A stretch of 64,000 bases of DNA from Caballeronia arationis (GTDB taxonomy: Bacteria > Pseudomonadota > Gammaproteobacteria > Burkholderiales > Burkholderiaceae). Positions 35,259 to 43,578 of this stretch are shown here, one piece after another. The stretch covers positions 1 to 64,000 of the forward strand of contig NZ_FCOG02000014.1 of NCBI RefSeq assembly GCF_001544975.2, in the 5' to 3' direction. Below the pieces are notes generated by a model that made no database searches, was not told the DNA's origin, and saw only the letters and a program-made list of their open reading frames with translations. Numbering within the stretch: position 1 is the first letter of the stretch; every line of letters begins with the position of its first letter. Position numbers and translations under genes: made by a program.

Positions 35259-36638
35259 ATGACTCCGCTCGAACAGGTTTGGCACGTGGCGCGGTGCGAT
35301 CCGGCCGCGCTGTCGCGCGTCGCGGTGACAGGCGGCGATCCGCAATTACCTTCGGTGTATCGCGTGGCGGGGCTCGCGACGGCCGTGATCGCCGCAGAGG
35401 CGCTCGCCGCCGCCGAGTGCTTTCGCGTGCGCACGGGCCGCGAGCAGCAGGTGGAAGTCGATGCGCGGCGAGCGTGCGTCGCCTTTCGCAGCGAGCGCTA
35501 TCTGCGCATCGACAACGGCCCCGCCCCCGAAATGCGCGATCCGCTGACGGGTTTCTTCGAGACGCGCGACGGCCGCTGGATCCAGCTTCACGCGAACTTC
35601 GCGCACCATCGCGCGGGGATCGTGAAGCTGCTCGGATGCGCCGACGATCCCGATTCGGTCGCGGCCGCGATCCGCAACCGCGACGGCGCCGCGCTCGATC
35701 AGGCGCTGGGTGAAGCGGGACTGTGCGCCGCGCTGATCCGCTCGCCCGAGGAATGGGCCGCGCTGCCGCAGGCGCAGGCGGTGGCGAAACTGCCGCTCAT
35801 GGAAATCGAGCGCATCGGCGACGCGCCCGCCATGCCGATCGGCGATCCGGCGGGCGCTGCGCCGCTGTCGGGCGTGCGCGCGCTCGACCTGTCGAGGATC
35901 ATCGCGGGGCCGGTCGGAGGGCGCACGCTCGCGCAACACTGCGCCGACGTGCTGCTGATCAACGGCCCGCATCTGCCGAACATCGCGCCGCTCGTGATCG
36001 ACAATGGACGCGGCAAGCGCTCGGCGACGCTCGATCTGCGCGAGCCGAGAGGCCGCGATTCGCTGCGCACGCTTCTCGGGCAATCCGATGTCTTTCTGCA
36101 GTCGTACCGGCCGCAGGCGCTCGCGTCGCGCGGATTCGGACCCGAGGATGCGGCGCGGATCAAACCCGGCATCGTCTACGTGACAGTCTCGGCGTACGGA
36201 CACGAAGGCCCGTGGTCAGCCCGTCGCGGCTTCGACAGCCTCGTGCAGTCGGCGAGCGGCATCGCGTGGACCGAAGCGCGCGCGGCCGGCCAGGAGAAGC
36301 CGCGTCATCTGCCGTGCCAGGCGCTCGATCACGCGACGGGCTATCTCGCGGCGTTCGGGGCGATGGTCGCGCTGCTGCGCCGTGCGACGGAAGGCGGAAG
36401 CTGGCTGGTGCGCGTGTCGCTCGCGCAGACCGGCCGCTGGCTGCAGTCGATGGATACGCTCGACGGCGGCCAGCGCACTCAGGACCCGACTTTCGACGAC
36501 GTCCAGGACGCGTTGATGACGATGGATTCGCCTTTCGGCAAGCTCACCTGCACGCAGCCGGCGGAACGCATGCCACTCACGCCGCCGCGCTGGACGCGGC
36601 CGCCCGTGCCGATCGGCACCGACGAAGCGCGCTGGTGA
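35259..36638 (+). CDS. CaiB/BaiF family (class III) CoA-transferase
   Basis: A 459-residue protein with CoA-transferase III features: GVRALDLSRIIAGPVGGRTLAQHCADVL, KRSATLDLREPRGRD, ADVFLQSYRP-type segment and PCQALDHATGYLAAFGAM. The first ~190 residues form an extra domain with weaker likeness to the same family, as in other two-part members. The catalytic Asp of Frc/CaiB falls before the matched region and I could not place it with confidence. It transfers CoA between organic acids; the substrate is unknown. GAGGCG precedes the ATG. Convergent with the GntR gene only 9 bases away. Confidence 0.85.
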   Translation: MTPLEQVWHVARCDPAALSRVAVTGGDPQLPSVYRVAGLATAVIAAEALAAAECFRVRTGREQQVEVDARRACVAFRSERYLRIDNGPAPEMRDPLTGFFETRDGRWIQLHANFAHHRAGIVKLLGCADDPDSVAAAIRNRDGAALDQALGEAGLCAALIRSPEEWAALPQAQAVAKLPLMEIERIGDAPAMPIGDPAGAAPLSGVRALDLSRIIAGPVGGRTLAQHCADVLLINGPHLPNIAPLVIDNGRGKRSATLDLREPRGRDSLRTLLGQSDVFLQSYRPQALASRGFGPEDAARIKPGIVYVTVSAYGHEGPWSARRGFDSLVQSASGIAWTEARAAGQEKPRHLPCQALDHATGYLAAFGAMVALLRRATEGGSWLVRVSLAQTGRWLQSMDTLDGGQRTQDPTFDDVQDALMTMDSPFGKLTCTQPAERMPLTPPRWTRPPVPIGTDEARW

Positions 36639-36647
36639 ACGCCCGGC

Positions 36648-37394
36648 CTATTTGCGCAGTTCCGCGACGAAGTCGTAGTAGTCGTTGCGGCAGTAGGTAT
36701 CGGTGAGTTCGATCGCGCGCTGGTCGGCCGTATAGCCGACGCGCGTGATGAGCAGGAGCGCGTCGTGCGGCGCGATGCCCATCTGCTGCGCGATCTCGTC
36801 GCTCGCATTGACCGCGCGAAAATGCTGCAGCGCGCGCACGATCGACAGGCCGCGCTGGTCGAGGAAGCTGTAGAGCGAATCGCCGACCGCGAGCGGATCG
36901 GGAATCAGCGAGGCGGGGAAAGTCGAGTTCTCGACGGCCATCACGATGCCGTCCGCGAGACGCAGTCTTCGCAGGCGCGCCACCGCCGCGGCGGGCGAGA
37001 GGCCGAGCTGGATCACTTCGTCGCGATTGGCGGGTTCGATCACGCGCGAAAGCCATTTCGAACTCGGCGTGAAGCCGCGCCGGCGCAGCATCTCGCTGAA
37101 GCTGGAGAGGCGCGAGAGCGGGTCTTCGTAGCGCGGCGTGATGAAGCTGCCCGCGCCCTGCGTGCGGCGGATGAGGCCCTGCTCGACGAGCAGCGCGATG
37201 GCCTTTCTCGATGTGATCCGCGACACGCCGAGCGCCTCCGACAACACGCGTTCCGAAGGCAGCGCTTCGCCTGCGTTCCAGCGGTTCTCGTGGATCGCGT
37301 TGGCGAGCTTGCGCGCGAGCTGCAGATAAAGCGGGGTGTCGCTGTCCGGGTCCGGGCGCAAGTCGCGCCAGCGGTCTTCCGATGTCGAGTTCAT
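36648..37394 (-). CDS. GntR-family regulator, HutC/UTRA subfamily
   Basis: A 248-residue regulator: winged helix-turn-helix at ~20-85 (LYLQLARKLANAIHENRWNAGEALPSER is split over the start; LGVSRITSRKAIALL is the recognition region) and a UTRA ligand domain at ~105-240 (ending TDTYCRNDYYDFVAEL, typical of the subfamily). UTRA regulators bind sugars such as GlcNAc-6-P, histidine derivatives or alkylphosphonates. A NagR-like role for the PTS operon 23 kb away is possible but unsupported by a full operator. It is divergent from the MATE exporter and convergent with the CoA-transferase. Confidence 0.9.
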   Translation of the reverse strand: MNSTSEDRWRDLRPDPDSDTPLYLQLARKLANAIHENRWNAGEALPSERVLSEALGVSRITSRKAIALLVEQGLIRRTQGAGSFITPRYEDPLSRLSSFSEMLRRRGFTPSSKWLSRVIEPANRDEVIQLGLSPAAAVARLRRLRLADGIVMAVENSTFPASLIPDPLAVGDSLYSFLDQRGLSIVRALQHFRAVNASDEIAQQMGIAPHDALLLITRVGYTADQRAIELTDTYCRNDYYDFVAELRK

Positions 37395-37605
37395 AAAGCG
37401 GACGCAAGGGAGGCCAAGCGGCGATTCTAAGACAAACGGGTCGTGCGGCGGGCCTTAACCGCAATGGAACCGCAATCGAACCGCAATGTCGCGGGTATTT
37501 GCCGGCGCACGCGCCGCCCGCATGCGTCTCGCGCGGCACGCCACACGCTCGTTCGTGCCATGATGCGCACATCGAATTTCGGGGCAGCGTCATGAGGGTA
37601 GCGCA

Positions 37606-39048
37606 ATGACTTCGACGACAGCGGCAAACGCCGCCCGCTTCGTCACCGGCTCGACGATGCGTCATGTGATCGTCATGGCCGGCACGGGCGCGATCGGCCT
37701 GATGGCCGTCTTCGCCGTCGATCTCGCGAACCTGTTCTACGTCTCGATGCTCGGCGATACCTCGGTCGCGGCGGCGGTCGGCTTTGCCGGCACGATCAAC
37801 TTCTTTCACGTTGCGATCTCGATCGGGATGACGATCGGCGTGAGCGCGACAGTCGCGCGCCTGCTCGGCGCGGGCCAGAGCGCCAAGGCGCGGCAGGTCG
37901 CGACGGCCAGCCTCGCGTTCATGGTGATCGTGACCGTCGTGCTGACCGCGGCGACGCTGCTGCTGCTCGAACCGATCCTCGACGTGCTCGGCGCCACCGG
38001 CGAGACGCGCGACCTCACGCGCCTGTTCCTCTACATCACCGCGCCGACTTTGCCGTTGCTTGGGATCGGCATGTGCACGTCCGCGCTGATGCGCTCAACC
38101 GGCGATGCGCGCCGCGCGATGACGGTCACGCTCACTGCCGCGATCGTCACCGCGATCCTCGATCCGATCCTGATCTTCGGCCTGCATCTCGGGCTGACCG
38201 GGGCCGCCATTTCGAACGTGATTGCGCGCATCGCGCTTGCGTGGGTCGGGCTGTATGGCGTCGGGCGGGCGAACCGGCTGATCGGCCGCTTTCAGGCGCG
38301 GCGCGCGTGGGACGACGTCAGGCCCGTGCTGAAGATCGCGCTGCCCGCCGTGCTGACCAATCTCGCGACGCCCGTCGCGAGCGCCTACGTCACGCATGCG
38401 ATGGCGCGTTTCGGGCCAGCCGCGATCGCGGGGCAGGCGACCATCGACCGCATTACGCCCGTCGCCTTCGCGCTGATCTATGCGCTGACCGGCGCGGTCG
38501 GGCCGATCGTCGCGCAGAACCTGGGCGCGGGACGCGCGGACCGTATCCGCGAGACCATTCTCAACAGTCTCGGCTTCGTGCTGGCCACGGTGGCGCTCGC
38601 CTGGCTCGTGCTCGCGTTTGCACAGAACGGGCTGATCCGCGCGTTCTCGGCGCAGGGCGTGACGGCCGCGATCATCTCGACGTTCTGCTCGTGGCTCGTC
38701 GCAAGCTATGCGTTCGTCGGGTGTCTCTTCGTCGCCAACGCGACGTTCAACAATCTCGACCGCCCGCTCTTCTCGACGATCTTCAACTGGGGAAGGACGA
38801 CGCTCGGCACGATCCCGTTCGTCGCGGCCGGCGTCAAACACGGGCCGATCGGCGTGCTCGTCGGGCAGGCGGTCGGCAGCGCGATCTTCGGGCTGATGGC
38901 GATGGTCGTCGCGTGGATTGTCGTGAAGCGGCTGCCGATGGTCGATTGCGCACGACTCGCGCGCCGCCACGCGGAGGAGCCAACGGCGGCTTCGGTCAGC
39001 GTGCCCGGCGCGGCAGCGGGCAATACCGTGGCGCCCGAAGTGCAGTGA
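37606..39048 (+). CDS. MATE-family efflux transporter
   Basis: A 480-residue protein with about 12 membrane helices in two halves, typical MATE pattern: LFYVSMLGDTSVAAAVGFAG in helix 1, QNLGAGRADRIRETI at the start of the second-half loop, and the matching GAGQSAKARQ in the first half. MATE proteins export drugs or metabolites using Na+ or H+ gradients. GAGGG lies 7 bases before ATG 37606. The divergent GntR/UTRA gene may control it, given the shared 211-base gap. Confidence 0.9.
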   Translation: MTSTTAANAARFVTGSTMRHVIVMAGTGAIGLMAVFAVDLANLFYVSMLGDTSVAAAVGFAGTINFFHVAISIGMTIGVSATVARLLGAGQSAKARQVATASLAFMVIVTVVLTAATLLLLEPILDVLGATGETRDLTRLFLYITAPTLPLLGIGMCTSALMRSTGDARRAMTVTLTAAIVTAILDPILIFGLHLGLTGAAISNVIARIALAWVGLYGVGRANRLIGRFQARRAWDDVRPVLKIALPAVLTNLATPVASAYVTHAMARFGPAAIAGQATIDRITPVAFALIYALTGAVGPIVAQNLGAGRADRIRETILNSLGFVLATVALAWLVLAFAQNGLIRAFSAQGVTAAIISTFCSWLVASYAFVGCLFVANATFNNLDRPLFSTIFNWGRTTLGTIPFVAAGVKHGPIGVLVGQAVGSAIFGLMAMVVAWIVVKRLPMVDCARLARRHAEEPTAASVSVPGAAAGNTVAPEVQ

Positions 39049-39066
39049 CCGCGCGGGCGCGCTCCG

Positions 39067-39486
39067 TCACATGCAGGCGTGATGCGAATGGACGGACCCG
39101 AGCACCGCGACTTCCGCGGGCGTGCGCTTGAGGTCGTCGTCCTTGACCTGCTTCGCGTCGGCGAGGAAGTCGTCGACGATCGCCGATACCTTCACGTCGT
39201 TCAGGCACAGCGAGACGCGCTGGGTTTCGTTGGCGGGCAGCGACGCGCGCTGGCCGAGGAACAGCACGCCGTACTGATAGCCCCGCACGATCCCGCGCAC
39301 GGCACCGACGCACTGGCCTTGCGCCGTGTTGTCGCTTTTCTGCGCGCACTGTTGGGCGAGCGAATAGGCGGTGAAGCTCGGATCGACGGAGGCGGGCGCG
39401 TTCTGCTGCGCGTTCGCAGACGTTGCGATGCCGAGCGCGGCGGACAAGGTGCCGATGGCGAGAGCAGTAAAGACGTGTCGCTTCAT
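39067..39486 (-). CDS. Rap1a/Tai-like small periplasmic protein
   Basis: A 139-residue protein with a signal peptide (cleavage near ATSANA-QQ). The mature part has the Rap1a/Tai pattern: Q-C-GAVRGIVRGYQYGVLF, SLCLNDVKVSAIVDDFLADAK, then TPAEVAVLGSVHSHHAC with paired Cys. Rap1a/Tai4-like proteins neutralise type VI secretion peptidoglycan amidases in the periplasm; members unlinked to effectors also exist. No Tae effector or T6SS gene lies in the window. GAGGA lies 5 bases before ATG 39486. Assignment rests on pattern recall, so moderate. Confidence 0.6.
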   Translation of the reverse strand: MKRHVFTALAIGTLSAALGIATSANAQQNAPASVDPSFTAYSLAQQCAQKSDNTAQGQCVGAVRGIVRGYQYGVLFLGQRASLPANETQRVSLCLNDVKVSAIVDDFLADAKQVKDDDLKRTPAEVAVLGSVHSHHACM

Positions 39487-39559
39487 TGGTTATCCTCATA
39501 TCGAACGGTGTTCGAATGAGAGGCGTCGCGTTTCGATAGGTTCCGTGAAGTTGGGCTCG

Positions 39560-41650
39560 CTAGGTTGCCCCGGCTTTCGCGACCGTCTGTAGCACGCGCA
39601 ATTCCTCGACCGGAATATGGCAGCGGATCCGGTGACCGTCGCCGGCATCGGCATCGGGCGGCGCCTGTTCCTCGCAGATCGCGCCGAGCTTGCGCGGGCA
39701 GCGCGTGTTGAACACGCAACCCGAGGGCGGATTCGCCGCGCTCGGCAATTCGCCCGACAGGCGGATGCGCTTGCCGTGCCCATCGCCGCCACCGGCCATC
39801 GCGGGCACCGACGACAGCAGCGCTTCGGTGTACGGATGCTGCGGCCCGCCGAAGACGTCGGCGGCGCGTCCGATCTCCATGATCCTGCCGAGATACAGCA
39901 CGGCGATCCGGTCAGACAGATAGCGCACCACATGCAGGTCGTGCGAGATGAATACGTAGCTCACGCCACGCTCGCGCTGCAGGTCGGCAAGCAGATTCAG
40001 GATCGCGGCCTGCACGGATACGTCGAGCGCGGACGTCGGCTCGTCGCAGACGACCACGCGCGGATCACCCGCGAACGCGCGTGCGATCGCGACGCGCTGC
40101 TTCAGTCCGCCCGACAACTGCCGCGTGCGCGAACCGAGATAGCGCTCGGGCAGCCGCACGGATTCGGCAAGCGACTGCAGCCGCGCTTCCTTCGCCGCGC
40201 CGCGAAGCGAAGCGAGCTTCGCGAGCGAGCGCGAGATCAGCCGACGCACCGAATGCGCGCGATTCAACGCCGAGTCCGGATTCTGGAACACGATCTGCAG
40301 CGACTTCACCTGCGCGTCGTTGCGGCGTGTCACGCGCGCGGGCAACGCGGCACCGTCGAGTTCGAGCGTCGCGCCTTCGTCGGGGGAGAGCAGGCCGAGC
40401 AGCAGTTTCGCGAGCGTCGTCTTGCCGCTGCCCGATTCGCCGACGAGCCCGAGCGTCTCGCCTTCCGCGAGATCGAGCGATACGTCGTGCACCGCGCGCA
40501 CATGCTCGTTGCCGACGCGAAACGTCTTCGACACGTTGCGCGCGCGCAGCGCGACGCCCGTGCGCTCCGGACCGGCCGATTCGCTCGCGGCTTCGGGCGT
40601 CGCGCGCGGCAGGTCGATCGCGCGCTCGTGATAGTGGCAGCGCGCCATCTGGTCGCCGTTCGCCGCTGCGACGCGATAAGGCGGCGGCGCGTCGCGCAGG
40701 CATCGTTCGTCGGCGAGCTTGCAGCGGTCCGCATAGATGCAGCCCTGCGTCACCGTGCCCGGCAGCGGCAGCGAGCCCGGAATCGTGTCGAGCCGGCCTG
40801 CGTCCTTGCTGCGTCCGGCGGTCGGCAGGCATCGCAACAGGCCGACCGTGTACGGATGGCGCGGCCGCGCGAACACGTCGCGGGTTGCGCCTTCCTCGAC
40901 GAGCTTGCCCGCGTACAACACGCCGACGCGATCGCACATGCGCCCGATCACCGCGAGGTTGTGGCTGATGAAGAGGACCGCCGTGCCGAGTTCCTCGCGC
41001 AGTTGCGCGATCAGGTCGAGCACTTCGGCTTCGACGGTGGCGTCGAGTCCGGTTGTCGGCTCGTCGAGGATCAGCAGTTCCGGATTGCAAGCGAGCGCCA
41101 TCGCGATCACGACGCGCTGCTGCATGCCGCCCGACAACTGATGCGGATAGCTCTCCATCACGCGCTCGGGCGACGCGATGCGCACGCGCCGGAGAATATC
41201 AACGGTTCGCGTGAGCGCGTCGGCGGCTGAGGCGCCCGACGCCTCGAACGCCTCCGACACCTGCCGCGCGATGGTCAGCGACGGATTGAGCGCGCGGCCC
41301 GGGTCCTGATAGACCATCGACACCGCGTTGGCCCGCAATTCGCGCAGCGCGTCGGCGGAGAGCGACGCGACGTCGTGCCCGCCGATCGAAATCCTGCCCG
41401 CCTTCACGCGGCCGTTGCGCGGCAGATAGCGCAGCACCGCGAGCGCGGCCGTCGACTTGCCGCAGCCCGATTCGCCGACGAGGCCATACGCTTCGCCGCG
41501 CCTCACGCGCAAAGTCACGTCCTGCAGCACGCCGCGCTCGCGTCCGCGCATGCGATAGGCGACCGTCAAGCCGACGATGGTCAGCGCATCGGCGCGGTCA
41601 CGCTTGCCGACGTCGAAGGTGGGGAACGCGGCGGGCGGAGGTCCGTTCAT
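39560..41650 (-). CDS. Dipeptide/oligopeptide ABC transporter ATPase, fused DppD-DppF type
   Basis: A 696-residue fusion of two ABC ATPase units. First unit: Walker A GESGCGKST, signature LSGGMQQR, Walker B LLILDEPTTGLD. Second: GESGSGKTT, LSGGLKQR, VVCDEPTSALD. Each unit ends with the oligopeptide-type C-terminal segment containing Cys clusters (first CIYADRCKLADERC, second CVFNTRCPRKLGAIC), which mark the Dpp/Opp/Nik group. ATG 41650 overlaps the stop of the permease gene (ATGA). Last gene of the importer operon. Confidence 0.93.
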   Translation of the reverse strand: MNGPPPAAFPTFDVGKRDRADALTIVGLTVAYRMRGRERGVLQDVTLRVRRGEAYGLVGESGCGKSTAALAVLRYLPRNGRVKAGRISIGGHDVASLSADALRELRANAVSMVYQDPGRALNPSLTIARQVSEAFEASGASAADALTRTVDILRRVRIASPERVMESYPHQLSGGMQQRVVIAMALACNPELLILDEPTTGLDATVEAEVLDLIAQLREELGTAVLFISHNLAVIGRMCDRVGVLYAGKLVEEGATRDVFARPRHPYTVGLLRCLPTAGRSKDAGRLDTIPGSLPLPGTVTQGCIYADRCKLADERCLRDAPPPYRVAAANGDQMARCHYHERAIDLPRATPEAASESAGPERTGVALRARNVSKTFRVGNEHVRAVHDVSLDLAEGETLGLVGESGSGKTTLAKLLLGLLSPDEGATLELDGAALPARVTRRNDAQVKSLQIVFQNPDSALNRAHSVRRLISRSLAKLASLRGAAKEARLQSLAESVRLPERYLGSRTRQLSGGLKQRVAIARAFAGDPRVVVCDEPTSALDVSVQAAILNLLADLQRERGVSYVFISHDLHVVRYLSDRIAVLYLGRIMEIGRAADVFGGPQHPYTEALLSSVPAMAGGGDGHGKRIRLSGELPSAANPPSGCVFNTRCPRKLGAICEEQAPPDADAGDGHRIRCHIPVEELRVLQTVAKAGAT

Positions 41651-42504
41651 CGGTCGAGCACTCCTTCGACGGCGTCCGCGACGAGATTCACGCCAACCAC
41701 GAGTGACGCGATCGCGGCGGCGTCGAAGACGACGGTCCACCAGGCGCCGCCCGCCATCAGCGTGTAGCTTTCGGAGAGCGCGAGGCCCCAGTCCGCGGAC
41801 GGCGGCTGGATGCCGAAGCCGAGAAACGAGAGCGTCGCGACCGCGAAGATCGCGTAGCCGAGCCGCACCGTCGCCTCGACGATGATCGGCTGCAGCACGT
41901 TCGGCAGGATCTCGGCGAACATGATGTAGAACGCGTGCTCGCCGCGCAATTGCGCCGCGAGCACGTAGTCGAGATTGCGCTCGGCGAACACTGCCGAGCG
42001 TACCGTGCGCGCGGTGATCGGCGCGAAGGTTAGGCCGATCACGACGATCACCGTCGCGTTGCTCGCGCCGACCGCCGCGAGCGCGAGCAGCGCGACGATC
42101 ACGAGCGGCAGCGCGAGCAACGCGTCGATCACGCGTCCGATCACGTTGTCGACCCAGCCGTCGAAATAGCCGACGACGAGACCGATGGCCGTGCCCGCGA
42201 GCGTGCCGAGCAGCGTCGCGAGCGGCGCGATCGTGAGGATGTCGCGCGCTCCGACGATCACCCGCGCGAACACGTCGCGGCCGAGCTGGTCGGTGCCGAA
42301 CCAGTGCGTGGCGTCGGGCGGCGTGAGCGAGTTGAGCGGATCGGAGGCGTACGGGTCCTGTGGCACGACAGCGTGCCCGACGAGCGCGCACGCCACCCAG
42401 AACAGCAGGATCAGCGCGCCGATCAGGAAGGTCGGCGAGCGCAGCAGCGCCGTCGAGCGTTCGAAACGCGGTGCTTTGACCGTGGGCGAAGGCAGGGTGC
42501 TCAT
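41647..42504 (-). CDS. ABC permease, DppC type
   Basis: A 285-residue inner-membrane permease. After an N-terminal helix (~27-48) comes the DppC-like HWFGTDQLGRDVFARVIVGAR, then the EAA-type cytoplasmic loop (LRGEHAFYIMFAEILPNV) for ATPase contact, with about six helices. The start ATG 42504 overlaps the stop of the upstream permease (ATGA), and the stop overlaps the ATPase start, so all three are translationally coupled. Confidence 0.93.
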   Translation of the reverse strand: MSTLPSPTVKAPRFERSTALLRSPTFLIGALILLFWVACALVGHAVVPQDPYASDPLNSLTPPDATHWFGTDQLGRDVFARVIVGARDILTIAPLATLLGTLAGTAIGLVVGYFDGWVDNVIGRVIDALLALPLVIVALLALAAVGASNATVIVVIGLTFAPITARTVRSAVFAERNLDYVLAAQLRGEHAFYIMFAEILPNVLQPIIVEATVRLGYAIFAVATLSFLGFGIQPPSADWGLALSESYTLMAGGAWWTVVFDAAAIASLVVGVNLVADAVEGVLDR

Positions 42505-43511
42505 TGGGATTCCTTCACGCGCAGTCGCGGATTGAGCACGACATAGAGCGCATCGGCGATCAGGTTCGCCGCCGTGTAGATCACCCCGACGGTCAGCACG
42601 CCGGCTTCGAGCATCGGGAAGTCCTTCGCCTTCGCGGCGTTGTAGATCAGCGAGCCGATGCCCTGATAGTGAAAGAGCGTCTCCACCACCACGAGCCCGC
42701 CGATCATGTAGCCGAGTTGTGTCGCGGCGACCGTCACCGTCGGCAGGAGCGCGTTGCGCAGTACGTGCCGCCAGATCACCGTGCGGCGTGGCAGGCCCTT
42801 CAGGATCGCGGTGCGCGTGTAGTCGGCGTCGAGCGCCTCGACGGTGCCCGCGCGCGCCATCCGCGCGATATAGCCGAAGAACACCAGCACGAGCGGCAGC
42901 ACCGGCAGGATCAGGTGCTTCAACTGCACGAGGACGTTGGCATCGGGCGGGAAGGTGGCTTCGATCGGCAGCCACTGTAACCACACGCCGAACACGAGGA
43001 TCAGCACGATCGACGAGACGAATTCCGGCACGACCGTCGCCGAGAGACCGGTGATGCTGATCGCGCGATCAATCCAGCGGCCCGCGTGCAGCGCCGCGTA
43101 CACGCCGCCCGCGATGCCGAGCGGCACGACGACGATGAACGCGAGTGCGCCGAGTTTCGCGGAATTGGCGAGCGCTTCGAGTACGAACGGCGCTACGGCC
43201 GCGCGGAACGCGTAGGACTGGCCCATGTCGCCGGCGAGGAAGTGGCTGATCCACGCGATGTATTGCGTGAGAAGCGGCCGGTCGACGCCCAGCTGGTGAT
43301 TGAGCGCCGCGACGGCGCGCGCGTCGGCGAGCGGGCCGAGGATCGCGCGGCCGACGTCGCCCGGCAGCATCTGGCCGCCAGCGAACACGATCACCGAAAG
43401 GAGCCACAGCGTAATCAGCGCCAGCACGAGTCGCGTGCCGACGAAACGCGCGATGCGCCACGCGCTGCCATCGTTGCGCGCGGGCGCGAGCGCTTCTGTC
43501 GCGGTGTTCAT
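42501..43511 (-). CDS. ABC permease, DppB type
   Basis: A 336-residue permease with six predicted helices. The DppB-like start (LVLALITLWLLSVIVFAGGQMLPGD) is followed by QLGVDRPLLTQYIAWISHFLAGDMGQSYAFRAAVAP and the EAA loop (LKGLPRRTVIWRHVLRNALLPT). ATG 43511 was chosen over an upstream Met because it starts the family-typical region; AGGAGG is 11 bases upstream. It follows the substrate-binding-protein gene by 67 bases. Confidence 0.93.
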   Translation of the reverse strand: MNTATEALAPARNDGSAWRIARFVGTRLVLALITLWLLSVIVFAGGQMLPGDVGRAILGPLADARAVAALNHQLGVDRPLLTQYIAWISHFLAGDMGQSYAFRAAVAPFVLEALANSAKLGALAFIVVVPLGIAGGVYAALHAGRWIDRAISITGLSATVVPEFVSSIVLILVFGVWLQWLPIEATFPPDANVLVQLKHLILPVLPLVLVFFGYIARMARAGTVEALDADYTRTAILKGLPRRTVIWRHVLRNALLPTVTVAATQLGYMIGGLVVVETLFHYQGIGSLIYNAAKAKDFPMLEAGVLTVGVIYTAANLIADALYVVLNPRLRVKESQ

Positions 43512-43578
43512 GGTCGCGGGGTCCTCCTTTTGCGCGCCGCGCGGGCGGTGCAACCCTCAGACGGATCGGCCACTCGGA

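Noticed and set aside
36648-37394. GntR/UTRA gene as the missing NagR of the PTS operon
   Set aside because: Subfamily fits, but distance is 23 kb and no full operator was found; kept only as a remote possibility.
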